DNA from: Catenulispora sp. MAP5-51
GTDB taxonomy: Bacteria; Actinomycetota; Actinomycetes; Streptomycetales; Catenulisporaceae
Length of the DNA: 64,000 nt
Assembly (NCBI RefSeq): GCF_041261205.1
Contig: NZ_JBGCCH010000004.1
Location: 310,001 to 374,000, forward strand
Direction: 5' to 3'
The notes beneath the pieces were generated by a model. That model made no database searches, was not told the origin of the DNA, and saw only the letters and a list, made by a program, of their open reading frames with translations. The position numbers were made by a program, and so were the translations under genes. Of the stretch, positions 45,230 through 54,120 are shown piece by piece; position 1 is the first letter of the stretch; each line of letters begins with the position of its first letter.

Positions 45230-45733
45230 ATGCAGTTCGGCCGGTATTTCGAGGAGTTCGAGGTCGGCGCGGTGTACAAGCACTGGCCGGGCAAGACGGT
45301 CACCGAGTACGACGACCACCTGTTCTGCCTGATCACCATGAACCACCACCCGCTCCACATGGACGCGAACTACGCCGAGGAGACGACCGACTTCAAGCGC
45401 AACGTCGTCGTCGGCAACTACATCTACTCGCTGCTGCTGGGCATGTCCGTGGCCGACGTGTCGGGCAAGGCGATCGCGAACCTGGAAGTGGAGTCGCTGC
45501 GGCACATCGCGCCGACCTTCCACGGCGACACCATCTACGGCGAGACCGAGGTCCTGGACAAGACCGAGTCCAAGTCCAAGGACGACCGCGGCATCGTGTA
45601 CGTCCAGACCAAGGGCTACAAGCAGGACGGCACCGTGGTCTGCGTCTTCCGTCGCAAGGTGATGGTTCCCAAGCGCTCGTACGGCGAGGCCAGGGGCGGC
45701 GAGCAGCCCGGCCGCCCGACTCCGGCGGCGTAG
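45230..45733 (+). CDS. MaoC-family enoyl-CoA hydratase (mesaconyl-CoA hydratase-like)
   Basis: 167 residues with a hot-dog fold. The catalytic region is TVTEYDDHLFCLITMNHHPLHMD, where the Asp and His of the hydratase motif (about residues 26-45) are expected. ATG 45230 has CGGAAGGG upstream; 22 further in-frame codons upstream lack such a site. Streptomyces homologues sit beside the CoA-ester lyase and acyl-CoA dehydrogenase of the ethylmalonyl-CoA pathway. Here it lies 2.2 kb downstream of them, with two unrelated genes between. It would hydrate mesaconyl-CoA to beta-methylmalyl-CoA. Confidence 0.9.
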   Translation: MQFGRYFEEFEVGAVYKHWPGKTVTEYDDHLFCLITMNHHPLHMDANYAEETTDFKRNVVVGNYIYSLLLGMSVADVSGKAIANLEVESLRHIAPTFHGDTIYGETEVLDKTESKSKDDRGIVYVQTKGYKQDGTVVCVFRRKVMVPKRSYGEARGGEQPGRPTPAA

Positions 45734-45860
45734 CCGGAGCCGCCGACGGGTAGGTGAGGGGCGCGCGCCCGAAACCGCGCCCCATCACCGGCCCGCCCCG
45801 CCCGCCATCCGGGTGACGGGGCTTGACGGACCGGCGCAGACGAGAGGACCGTCAGTCTCT

Positions 45861-46493
45861 ATGAAGGCCGAGCCCAGCTGCCCACGCTGTGGGAGCCGGG
45901 TGCGCGCCCCCGGGCTGCTGTCCACGGCCTGGCAGTGCGACCTGCACGGCGCGATCCACCCGCTCCAGCCGGTGCAGCCCCCCACCGTGAAGGAACTGGC
46001 CGAGACGGCCGCCAACAGCCAGGTCCCGGTGTGGATGCCCTGGCCGCTGCCGACCGGCTGGGAGTTCACCGGCGTCGCCTACGCCGGCGACGAGGCCGGA
46101 GCCCGCGCGACCGCGGTGGCCTGCGCCGGTCCCAACCCGTTCGGCGGTACCGGGGAACTGGTGCTGATCGCCGAGGAGATGGGCGTCGGCCTCGGCGCCT
46201 GCTTCGCCGGCCTGGACGGCTTCGACCCGGGCCGCACCTTCGAGCAGACGGCCGCGCACGCCAAGCTCTACGCCGCGGGCCGTTCCACCTCCATGTGGTG
46301 CGTCCCGGACACCGGCGACCGCGCGGTGTTCCTCGGCGAGGCCGGCGGCCTGTGGCTGTGGGCCGTCCTGTGGCCGCACGACGCGGCCCACCTCATGTAC
46401 GACGACCTGGTGCTCACCGACCTGCGCGACGCCGGCACCGAGATCGACTGGATACCGGTCGGCGGCCTGTCGGCGCGCCTGATGGAGATGTAG
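45861..46493 (+). CDS. DUF6758-like conserved actinobacterial protein
   Basis: 210 residues. It opens with a zinc-ribbon-like Cys pattern (CPRCGSRVRAPGLL, then WQCDLHG at about 7-29) and continues as a compact domain: VPVWMPWPLPTGWEFTGVAYAGDE, NPFGGTGELVLIAEEMGVGLGACFAG, AVFLGEAGGLWLWAVLWP. This pattern matches actinobacterial proteins placed in DUF6758; the function is unknown. ATG 45861 is chosen over an in-frame GTG 16 codons earlier, as the Cys motif begins directly after it. Confidence 0.8.
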   Translation: MKAEPSCPRCGSRVRAPGLLSTAWQCDLHGAIHPLQPVQPPTVKELAETAANSQVPVWMPWPLPTGWEFTGVAYAGDEAGARATAVACAGPNPFGGTGELVLIAEEMGVGLGACFAGLDGFDPGRTFEQTAAHAKLYAAGRSTSMWCVPDTGDRAVFLGEAGGLWLWAVLWPHDAAHLMYDDLVLTDLRDAGTEIDWIPVGGLSARLMEM

Positions 46494-46615
46494 CGGCCCT
46501 GATGTGCGCGGGAGCCGCGGCCTGTCCGCGGTTCCTCCCTGAAAGAGCACATCGGTGTGAACCTCGTGTGACCGTCGGCCCGGACCTGCCCGCCGCCGAC
46601 GAGGGGTAAGCCAGA

Positions 46616-47833
46616 ATGGCCGACGTGACCCACACCGTGCGCGACATCATCCTTCTCGGCTCGACCGGCTCCATCGGCACCCAGACCCTGGATCTGGTCG
46701 CCCGCAATCCCGACCGGTTCCGCGTCGTCGGTCTGGCGGCCGGCGGCGGGAACCCGGAGCTGCTCGCCGAGCAGGCGCTGGCCACCGGCGCGCGCACAGT
46801 GGCGGTGGCCAAGGCCAGTGCCGCGCAGGACCTGAACCTCGCCTTCTACGCCGCGGCCCAGAAGCGCGGCTACTCCGCCGGCGAGTTCCAGATCCCTGAG
46901 ATCCTCGCCGGTCCCGACGCCGCGACCGAACTGGCCGCCCGCGAGTGCGACATCGTCCTGAACGCCATCGACGGCGCCGCCGGTCTGAAGGCCACTCTGG
47001 CCGCCCTGGAGTCCGGGCGGACTCTCGCGCTGGCGAACAAGGAGTCGCTGATCATCGGCGGCGACCTGGTGGCCCGGCTGGCCAAGCCCGGCCAGATCGT
47101 CCCGGTCGACTCCGAGCACTCGGCGCTGGCGCAGGCGCTGCGCGGCGGCCGGCCCGAGGAGGTCGACAAGCTCATCGTCACCGCCTCCGGCGGCCCGTTC
47201 CGCGGCCGGACCCGGGCCGAGATGGCCGACGTGTCGCCGGAGGCGGCGATGAAGCACCCGACCTGGAACATGGGCCCGCTGGTCACCTGCAACTCCGCGA
47301 CCCTGGTGAACAAGGGCCTGGAGGTGATCGAGGCGCACCTGTTGTTCGACATCCCCTTCGAGCGGATCGAGGTCGTGGTGCACCCGCAGTCCATCGTGCA
47401 CTCGATGGTGCAGTTCGTGGACGGCTCGACCCTGGCCCAGGCCTCCCCGCCGGACATGCGCCTGCCGATCGCCCTGGCGCTGGGCTGGCCGGACCGGATC
47501 CCCGACGCCGCCCCGGCCTTGGACTGGACGAAGGCTTCCACCTGGGAGTTCTTCCCTCTGGACAACGAGGCTTTCCCCTCGGTCGGGCTGGCCAAGCAGG
47601 TCGGCGCAACCGGCGGGACCGCCCCGGCCGTCTTCAACGGTGCCAATGAGGAGTGTGTGGCGGCATTCCTCGCCGGCCGCCTCCGCTTTCCGGCGATCGT
47701 CGATACCATCGAACGGGTGGTCGCCGAACACTCCGGTTCAGGGCGCTCTCAGGGTGGGGACCTTACTCTGGAGGCGGTTCTCGAGGCGGATTCCTGGGCG
47801 CGTGCGCGGGCACGCGAACTGACGGCCGGCTGA
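46616..47833 (+). CDS. dxr: 1-deoxy-D-xylulose 5-phosphate reductoisomerase
   Basis: 405 residues. It converts DXP to MEP with NADPH, the committed step of the MEP isoprenoid pathway. The NADPH-binding start [22 protein letters not shown] ([11 protein letters not shown]), the metal site in DSEHSA and the flexible-loop region HPTWNMG-like ([18 protein letters not shown]) are all present. ATG 46616. It is followed 51 bp later by a site-2 protease gene and then ispG, the same order as Rv2870c-Rv2869c-Rv2868c in M. tuberculosis. Confidence 0.96.
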   Translation: MADVTHTVRDIILLGSTGSIGTQTLDLVARNPDRFRVVGLAAGGGNPELLAEQALATGARTVAVAKASAAQDLNLAFYAAAQKRGYSAGEFQIPEILAGPDAATELAARECDIVLNAIDGAAGLKATLAALESGRTLALANKESLIIGGDLVARLAKPGQIVPVDSEHSALAQALRGGRPEEVDKLIVTASGGPFRGRTRAEMADVSPEAAMKHPTWNMGPLVTCNSATLVNKGLEVIEAHLLFDIPFERIEVVVHPQSIVHSMVQFVDGSTLAQASPPDMRLPIALALGWPDRIPDAAPALDWTKASTWEFFPLDNEAFPSVGLAKQVGATGGTAPAVFNGANEECVAAFLAGRLRFPAIVDTIERVVAEHSGSGRSQGGDLTLEAVLEADSWARARARELTAG

Positions 47834-47884
47834 GGAGACGACACGCGCCGACCGGCACCCGTGCCGACAACGTTAGGTGGATAA

Positions 47885-49117
47885 GTGGGCCCGCTAGGCA
47901 TCATCCTGTTCGCCCTCGCGCTCATCGCATCGATCATGCTGCACGAGACCGGGCACATGGTGTGCGCGCGCAAGGCCGGCGGCAAGGTGACCGAGTTCTT
48001 CGTCGGATTCGGGCCGCGGCTCTGGTCGTTCCGCAAGGGCGAGACCGAGTACGGCGTCAAGGCGATCCCGGCCGGCGGCTACGTCAAGATCATCGGGATG
48101 ACGGACCTGGAGCCGATCGACCCGCAGGACGAGCCGCGGGCCTTCTACCGCAAGCCGCTGGGCTGGCGGCTGCTGACGCTGTCGGCCGGCTCGCTCGTGC
48201 ACTTCATGATCGCCCTGGTGCTGCTCCTGATCGTCCCGCTGACCTGGGGCGTGGCCACCCGGGACCTGTCCGGGAACGTCGGGACCGTCACCCGGTGCCT
48301 GAAGACGACGGCCGGGGACTGCGCCGCCGGCGACGCCAAGAGCCCGGCCCTGGCCGCCGGTCTGCAGAGCGGCGACAAGATCGTCGCGGTGAACAACGTG
48401 CCGACCCACAGCTGGACCGACGTCACCGACCAGCTGCACAAGGGCGAGCCCTCGCTGGGCAGCGACAACAAGCCGACCAGCGCCCCGGTGCCGGTGAACG
48501 TCACCTACGTGCGCGACGGCCAGCAGCACACGACCACGATCACCCCGCAGGTCGGCAACGTCTCGGCCGACCCCAAGCAGGTCCAGCTCGGCCTGATGAT
48601 CGGGATCCAGGCCCCGCCGGAGATCACCAGGCACCCCGGCCCGGTCGACGCGGTGGGCAACGGCTTCAGCGCCTTCGGCTCCTACGCCAAGGGCTCGGTC
48701 ACCGGCCTGGTCGACATCCCGGCCTCGATCCCCAAGCTGTTCCAGGCGGCCACGAACACCAACCAGCCGCGCTCGGCGGACGCCCCGGTCGGCGTGGTCG
48801 GCATGGCCAGCCTGACCGGCAGCGTGATCAAGGACGGCGGCTATGCCAGCTTCCTGCAGTACATCGCGAGCATCAACCTGTTCATCGGCATCTTCAACCT
48901 GCTGCCGCTGCTGCCCCTGGACGGCGGGCACATCGCGATCGCGCTGTACGAGGCCGGCCGCCGCAAGGTCGCCAAGCTGGTCGGCCGGCCGGACCCGGGC
49001 CGCGTGGACCTGAACAAGCTGATGCCGGCCGCGTTCACCTTCCTGGTGCTGTTCGTCGGCCTGTCGCTGCTGCTGATGGCCGCCGACATCACCAACCCGC
49101 TGCGCTTCCCGAGCTGA
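47885..49117 (+). CDS. Site-2 intramembrane metalloprotease (RseP/Rip1 family)
   Basis: 410 residues. The zinc motif HETGH is at about 20-24 in the first transmembrane helix (preceded by IILFALALIASIML), and the third ligand is in NLLPLLPLDGGH near residue 345. A PDZ-type domain (about 130-250) lies between, facing outside. Such proteases cut anti-sigma factors within the membrane; Rip1 is the mycobacterial counterpart and also follows dxr. GTG 47885 is the start, 51 bp after dxr. A hairpin follows. Confidence 0.94.
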   Translation: MGPLGIILFALALIASIMLHETGHMVCARKAGGKVTEFFVGFGPRLWSFRKGETEYGVKAIPAGGYVKIIGMTDLEPIDPQDEPRAFYRKPLGWRLLTLSAGSLVHFMIALVLLLIVPLTWGVATRDLSGNVGTVTRCLKTTAGDCAAGDAKSPALAAGLQSGDKIVAVNNVPTHSWTDVTDQLHKGEPSLGSDNKPTSAPVPVNVTYVRDGQQHTTTITPQVGNVSADPKQVQLGLMIGIQAPPEITRHPGPVDAVGNGFSAFGSYAKGSVTGLVDIPASIPKLFQAATNTNQPRSADAPVGVVGMASLTGSVIKDGGYASFLQYIASINLFIGIFNLLPLLPLDGGHIAIALYEAGRRKVAKLVGRPDPGRVDLNKLMPAAFTFLVLFVGLSLLLMAADITNPLRFPS

Positions 49118-49129
49118 TCCGACCTTCCC

Positions 49130-49164
49130 GAGCCGCCCGGTGCCAATTCGGCGCCGGGCGGCTC
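49130..49164 (+). terminator. Hairpin after the site-2 protease gene
   Basis: An 11-bp stem (GAGCCGCCCGG/CCGGGCGGCTC) with a 13-base loop begins 13 bp after the stop; parts of the loop can pair further. Confidence 0.55.
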
Positions 49165-49231
49165 TGCGTTGGTCGTTGGGCGGCCGGCGTTCGGACGAGT
49201 CGGTGTCGGTTCGCTCGGTTAGCCTCACCGC

Positions 49232-49798
49232 ATGCCACTCACCGTTGCCGAGATCGACGGGTATGCGGACCGCGATCTGGACGCCGACCTGGCGCGCTGG
49301 TTCCCCGACCAGCCGCGGGTCAGCCTTCCCGCGGACATACGCTCGGCCGAGCCGTTCCTGGCCCGGCTCCCGTCCTCCGCCGCCGCCTCGCTGGCCGCCT
49401 TCGACCGCCGGGTCCGGTCCGGGACCATGCCGCAGCTCCTCGACGTCTACGACTGGTCGTACGGCTTCGACTTCCAGGCCAACGACTGCCGGATCCTGGA
49501 CTCGGACTACGAGACCGAGCTGTCCGACGACGACGTGTGGTCGATCGGCGCCGACGGCGGGGGCAACTACCACGTCGTGCTCGCCGACGGCCGGGTCGCG
49601 CTGTGGTTCCACGAGGAGGAGGTCGTGGAGGGCGGCACGCGGTACGACAACCTCGACGTCTTCCTGTGGTCGCAGGTCCGCTTCCACGCCGTGCGCCGCG
49701 GCGTCCTGGACCTGGCGGCGGTCGAGGCCGACTTCCGCGCCCTGGGGCAGCCCGGGGTGCTGGCACCGGGAATCGGGCTCCTGGCCTCCTTGTCCTGA
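49232..49798 (+). CDS. SMI1/KNR4 (SUKH)-like protein
   Basis: 188 residues, soluble. The pattern VWSIGADGGGNYHVVLADGRVALWFHEEE followed by DNLDVFLWSQVRFH is that of SUKH/SMI1 domains, where a glycine-rich turn precedes two strands and an acidic segment. SUKH proteins are often immunity proteins or regulatory adaptors. No toxin gene is adjacent, so an immunity role is not supported here. It sits between the site-2 protease and ispG, which are neighbours in M. tuberculosis. Confidence 0.65.
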   Translation: MPLTVAEIDGYADRDLDADLARWFPDQPRVSLPADIRSAEPFLARLPSSAAASLAAFDRRVRSGTMPQLLDVYDWSYGFDFQANDCRILDSDYETELSDDDVWSIGADGGGNYHVVLADGRVALWFHEEEVVEGGTRYDNLDVFLWSQVRFHAVRRGVLDLAAVEADFRALGQPGVLAPGIGLLASLS

Positions 49799-50002
49799 TA
49801 CAGCCCTTGACCTCCCTCGTCGGCGGCCGGAGATGCCGGGGATCAAGCGCCGGGCATTATGGGGCATCTCCGGCCGAGGCTGTGACGTGCGCCACTGCCC
49901 CGCCGGTGAAGGCCAGGTGAAAATCTCGCGGGCGTGTACGGGGCCCTTCGAACGTGCCGTAGCGTTGAGGCGAGTAGAAACCATTCACGGAACGGTGAGA
50001 AC

Positions 50003-51172
50003 TTGACCGCCATCGCGCTGGGCATGCCCGCACTACCGACCAAGCCGCTTGCCATCCGCCGCAAGTCCCGCCAGATCATGGTGGGTTCCGTCCCCGTCGG
50101 CGGGGACGCCCCGGTCTCCGTGCAGTCGATGACCACCACTCTCACCGCGGACGTGAACGCCACGCTCCAGCAGATCGCGCAGCTGACGGCCGCCGGTTGC
50201 CAGATCGTGCGGGTCGCGGTGCCCTCCCAGGACGACGCCGACGCGCTGCCGATGATCGCGAAGAAGTCGCAGATCCCGGTCATCGCCGACATCCACTTCC
50301 AGCCGAAGTACGTCTTCGCCGCCATCGACGCCGGCTGTGCCGCGGTGCGGGTGAACCCGGGCAACATCAAGACCTTCGACGACAAGGTCGGCGAGATCGC
50401 CAAGGCGGCCAAGGCCGCCGGCGTCCCGATCCGCATCGGCGTGAACGCCGGCTCCCTGGACAAGCGCCTGTACGAGAAGTACGGCAAGGCCACCGCCGAG
50501 GCGCTGGTGGAGTCCGCGCTGTGGGAGTGCTCGCTGTTCGAGGAGCACGACTTCCGCGACATCAAGATCTCGGTCAAGCACAACGACCCGGTCGTGATGA
50601 TCAACGCCTACCGGCAGCTGGCCGAGGCCTGCGACTACCCGCTGCACCTGGGCGTCACCGAGGCCGGCCCGGCGTTCCAGGGCACCATCAAGTCCTCCGT
50701 CGCCTTCGGCGCGCTGCTGGCCGAGGGCATCGGTGACACCATCCGGGTCTCCCTGTCCGCGCCTCCGGTCGAGGAGGTGAAGGTCGGGCAGCAGATCCTG
50801 GAGTCGCTGGGCCTGCGCAAGCGGGGCCTGGAGATCGTCTCCTGCCCCTCCTGCGGCCGGGCCCAGGTCGACGTCTACAAGCTCGCCGACCAGGTCAGCG
50901 CCGCCCTCGACGGGCTGAAGGTGCCGCTGCGGGTCGCGGTCATGGGCTGCGTGGTGAACGGTCCGGGCGAGGCGCGCGAAGCCGACCTCGGCGTGGCCTC
51001 GGGCAACGGCAAGGGCCAGATCTTCGTGCGCGGCGAGGTCATCAAGACCGTGCCGGAGGCGCAGATCGTGGAGACGCTGATCGAGGAGGCGTTCAAGATC
51101 GCCGCGGAGATGGGGCTGGAGATCGACGCCGGGACTGGCGAAATCGTGGAGTCTGTGAACGCCGCGCTTTAA
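50003..51172 (+). CDS. ispG: 4-hydroxy-3-methylbut-2-enyl diphosphate synthase (flavodoxin type)
   Basis: 389 residues. A [4Fe-4S] enzyme that converts MEcPP to HMBPP in the MEP pathway. The cluster Cys are in [12 protein letters not shown] and GCVVNGPGE, and the TIM-barrel part includes [19 protein letters not shown] and [12 protein letters not shown] place the start at TTG 50003 because the resulting [14 protein letters not shown] matches the N-terminus of Streptomyces IspG; no ATG or GTG lies nearby in frame with a better site. The upstream ribosome-binding site is weak (GGTGAGA). Confidence 0.93.
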   Translation: MTAIALGMPALPTKPLAIRRKSRQIMVGSVPVGGDAPVSVQSMTTTLTADVNATLQQIAQLTAAGCQIVRVAVPSQDDADALPMIAKKSQIPVIADIHFQPKYVFAAIDAGCAAVRVNPGNIKTFDDKVGEIAKAAKAAGVPIRIGVNAGSLDKRLYEKYGKATAEALVESALWECSLFEEHDFRDIKISVKHNDPVVMINAYRQLAEACDYPLHLGVTEAGPAFQGTIKSSVAFGALLAEGIGDTIRVSLSAPPVEEVKVGQQILESLGLRKRGLEIVSCPSCGRAQVDVYKLADQVSAALDGLKVPLRVAVMGCVVNGPGEAREADLGVASGNGKGQIFVRGEVIKTVPEAQIVETLIEEAFKIAAEMGLEIDAGTGEIVESVNAAL

Positions 51173-51258
51173 GGCCCGGCTTCCAGTACCGTCCTATATG
51201 GGGCCCTGGGGAGCGTCTCCAGAGAGTTCTCCGAGCCCCTGTAGAGCGTTTTCCGGTC

Positions 51259-51300
51259 ACGGCTGCGCACCGAATAGCCGCATGGTCGGTGCGCAGCCGT
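51259..51300 (+). terminator. ispG terminator
   Basis: A perfect 15-bp stem (ACGGCTGCGCACCGA/TCGGTGCGCAGCCGT) with a 12-base loop is followed by TTTCCG. It begins 86 bp after the stop. Confidence 0.7.
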
Positions 51301-51333
51301 TTCCGCGACGTACAGTGAACTGGTGATCGGGCG

Positions 51334-52194
51334 ATGAGCGTGTTGTCGAGGGTCCGCGGGACCAGCACCAGGCTGTTGGGCGTGGCCGATCTGGCCGACG
51401 TCCGCGCCCTGCTGGCCCGCGATCCGGTCGCGAACGTGTTCGTGGCCTCCCGGGTCGAGGCCTCCGGGCTGGACGCCTGGCGCCTGGGTGGCGAGGTCTG
51501 GGGCCACGTGGTGAACGGCAAGCTCGACGCGCTGTGCTACTCCGGGGCGAACCTGGTCCCCGTCGAGGCCGGCTCGGAGGCCGTGCGCGCCTTCGCCGAG
51601 CGCGCCCGCCGCCAGGGCCGCCGCTGCTCCTCGATCGTCGGTCCGGCCGAGGCCGCGATGGCGCTGTGGGAACAGGTCCGGCCGACCTGGGGCCCGGCCC
51701 GCGAGGTGCGTTCCAGCCAGCCGCTCATGGAGATCCGCGGCTCCTCCCCGACGGTCGAGCCGGACTTCCGGGTGAAGCCGGTGACGCCGAACCAGATAGA
51801 CACGCTGCTGCCGGCCTGCATAGCGATGTTCACCGAAGAGGTCGGGGTCTCGCCGGTGGGCGACGACAACGGCAACTCCTACCGCGCGCGCGTCTCCGAA
51901 CTCGTCCACGCCGGCCGGGCCTTCGCCTGGATCGAGGACGGGCACGTGGTGTTCAAGGCGGAGATCGGCGCGGTGACCGACCAGGCGTGCCAGATCCAGG
52001 GGGTGTGGACGCATCCGGCGCTGCGCGGCAAGGGCATCGCGGCGGCCGGGATGGCGGCGGTCGTGGAGTACGCGCTCCGCGATTTCGCGTCAGTCGTGAG
52101 CTTGTACGTGAACGACTACAACGCTCCGGCCCGCGCCGTCTATCGCAAAGTCGGCTTCGAGGAGGTCGGCGCTTTCGCGTCGATCCTGTTCTGA
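51334..52194 (+). CDS. GNAT acetyltransferase with N-terminal DUF4081-like domain
   Basis: 286 residues. The N-terminal half (VRALLARDPVANVFVASRVEA, VNGKLDALCYSGANLVPV) is the DUF4081 pattern; the C-terminal half is a GNAT fold with the acetyl-CoA loop HPALRGKGIAAAGMAA and a final strand LYVNDYNAPARAVYRKVGF. A homologue follows ispG in mycobacteria (Rv2867c). The substrate is unknown. ATG 51334 lies 34 bp after the ispG terminator stem. Confidence 0.88.
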   Translation: MSVLSRVRGTSTRLLGVADLADVRALLARDPVANVFVASRVEASGLDAWRLGGEVWGHVVNGKLDALCYSGANLVPVEAGSEAVRAFAERARRQGRRCSSIVGPAEAAMALWEQVRPTWGPAREVRSSQPLMEIRGSSPTVEPDFRVKPVTPNQIDTLLPACIAMFTEEVGVSPVGDDNGNSYRARVSELVHAGRAFAWIEDGHVVFKAEIGAVTDQACQIQGVWTHPALRGKGIAAAGMAAVVEYALRDFASVVSLYVNDYNAPARAVYRKVGFEEVGAFASILF

Positions 52195-52272
52195 CATTGT
52201 TCTGACTTGTTCCACTCGCTACCGGTTTGGGAATGCTCTGATGGGCGATTCCCGACACCGAAGGGGGTGGTC

Positions 52273-53574
52273 ATGCCCAAGGAGATCCGCCAAGAGTTCC
52301 CGAGCCCGGAGAACGGCTTCGCTCCGGCGCGACGCGACGAGGACCGGGAGGGGGAGCGCGACCGGGACCGGGAGCGCGACCCCGCCGACGCCCCGCAGGG
52401 GCAGCCGGGCTGGGTGCGGCGGCTGCGGCAGCGGCGGATGAGCGCGCTGGTGGCCTGGTCGTCGTCGGTGATGCTGGCGACGGTGGCGATCGCGCTCACC
52501 ATGGCGTGGGTGCATCCGGACAAGGGACAGTGGAAGGAATTCTTCCGCGGGGTCACCGGCGACGTGGCGGGAGCGTTGCTTGTGGCGTTCTTCCTGTCTC
52601 CGGTGTTCCTGGCGATCCGCGCTTTCGCGAACGAGAAGTTCGGCAGCATCGCGGAATACGCGCCGATGACCGGCTACGAGCGCTTCCCCTATCTGAAGTT
52701 CATCGAGCGGCTGGAACGCTGCGACGACCTGGTGCGGATCATGGACACGTCCAGCAACGTCCTGGACGACACCACCGCGGAGGGCGACGAGGCGGACGAG
52801 CGGCTCCGCTGCGTCGCCGCCCTGCGGCACGTGCTGGCCGCGGACAACGAGGTGCGGGTCGAGATCCTGCTGCTGGACCCGACCGCCGACGCGGCCCGGC
52901 AGCGCAGCGCGGACCTGAGGGGCATCGACGTCTCCGCCGGGGTCGCACGGAACCTGGCATTGCTGAACCGGATCCGGAACGACCTGCCGGAAGGGGCGCG
53001 AAACAAGCTGTTGGTGAAGCTCTATAACGCGACCCCTGCCTGTGCCTACTACAGGGTGGATGACAGGGCGGCCATAGCGTTCTATTCGCTAAGGACGGCC
53101 TCCGAACAGAGCGCACACGTGGACGTGGCTCTGAAGGAGAAGCTGGGGAAGATCGTGAACGATCACTTCCGGGACATCCGGGAGGACGCGGACACGGTCG
53201 AGATGGTCGATTACCTCTACGGGACGCTCTCCGTGGGCCGACGGACAGAACACGTCGCGTGGGTCGAGTACGGCGGCGCGTTGTTCCTCGGCCTGGCTTC
53301 GCCTCGGGAGAACCCGGTCGCGTGGACCGTCGCGCCGAGGGTCGGCGGCGGGGAGCCATTGCAGTTGGCGGCATATAAGCACGAACCCGCGGAGTTTCGC
53401 GCTATGCGTTTGCTCCCGTGGGCGGAGTGCGGACCGATCGGACACAGCATCGAGGAGAAGTACGGGATCGGTTTCCAAGTGCTGTTCGAGGTGGCACCGG
53501 TCGGTGAGATGCCACCCGGCTTCCTCCCGAACCAGGCCACGCAGATGAGCGACCGACCGGCTGCCGAGCTCTGA
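52273..53574 (+). CDS. Two-helix membrane protein with PLD-like domain lacking HKD
   Basis: 433 residues. A highly charged N-terminus with Arg/Asp/Glu repeats (about 22-36, EREGERDRDRERD-like), two transmembrane helices (about 63-80 and 95-115), then a cytoplasmic domain of about 310 residues. That domain has the order found in phospholipase-D-fold signalling domains: a sensor-like start RLERCDDLVRIMDTSSN, a central strand VEILLLDPTADAARQRSADLRG, and VKLYNATPACAYYRVDDRAAIAFYSL. The catalytic HxKxxxxD motif is not seen, so an enzymatic role is doubtful. Start ATG 52273 has AAGGGGGTGG. Function unknown. Confidence 0.75.
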   Translation: MPKEIRQEFPSPENGFAPARRDEDREGERDRDRERDPADAPQGQPGWVRRLRQRRMSALVAWSSSVMLATVAIALTMAWVHPDKGQWKEFFRGVTGDVAGALLVAFFLSPVFLAIRAFANEKFGSIAEYAPMTGYERFPYLKFIERLERCDDLVRIMDTSSNVLDDTTAEGDEADERLRCVAALRHVLAADNEVRVEILLLDPTADAARQRSADLRGIDVSAGVARNLALLNRIRNDLPEGARNKLLVKLYNATPACAYYRVDDRAAIAFYSLRTASEQSAHVDVALKEKLGKIVNDHFRDIREDADTVEMVDYLYGTLSVGRRTEHVAWVEYGGALFLGLASPRENPVAWTVAPRVGGGEPLQLAAYKHEPAEFRAMRLLPWAECGPIGHSIEEKYGIGFQVLFEVAPVGEMPPGFLPNQATQMSDRPAAEL

Positions 53575-53619
53575 GCTCTGAGCTCTCTTTGAACCCGGAG
53601 CTCTCTCCGAACCCTGAGC

Positions 53620-54120
53620 TCAGACCCCCGCGTGCTGCTTCTCGTGCGCCAGCAGCGTGGCCTTGCACTCCAGGCCGTACAGGAAGTTCTTGCTGGAGCC
53701 GTCGCTGCGGACGATCCGGTGGCAGGGCACGAACAGCGCGATCGCGTTGGACGCGCACGCCGACCCGGCCGCCCGGACCGCCGCGGGGTTCCCCGCCGTG
53801 GCCGCGAGTTCGGTGTAGCTGATGGTGTCGCCGGCCTTGACCGCGCGCATCGCGTCCCAGGCCGCGGTCCGGAACGGCCCGGTGGGCCGGTAGGCGACGG
53901 CCACGTCGTCGAGCGCGGCCAGGTCCCCGGCGAAGTACGCCGCCACGCGCTCGGCCACACGGTCGTGCGGGCCCTTCTCCGGCAGCGGCGCGCTCAGCAT
54001 GCCGGCCAGGAACGCCGGGTCGGCGGTGAAGCCGGCGGCGTACACGGTGTCGTCGGTGTCGGCGAGCACGGTGAACGGGCCCGCCGGTGTCGGGATGGTG
54101 GTGTAGGTCAGGGTGCTCAC
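53620..54120 (-). CDS. ogt: Methylated-DNA--protein-cysteine methyltransferase
   Basis: 166 residues. The suicide-enzyme active site PCHRIV is present, with FRTAAWDAMRAVKAGDTISYTELA upstream and SDGSSKNFLYGLECKATLL downstream. It removes methyl groups from O6-methylguanine. GTG 54120 overlaps the stop of the AdaA-AlkA gene as GTGA, so both repair proteins are made together. It is convergent with the membrane-protein gene. Confidence 0.94.
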   Translation of the reverse strand: MSTLTYTTIPTPAGPFTVLADTDDTVYAAGFTADPAFLAGMLSAPLPEKGPHDRVAERVAAYFAGDLAALDDVAVAYRPTGPFRTAAWDAMRAVKAGDTISYTELAATAGNPAAVRAAGSACASNAIALFVPCHRIVRSDGSSKNFLYGLECKATLLAHEKQHAGV

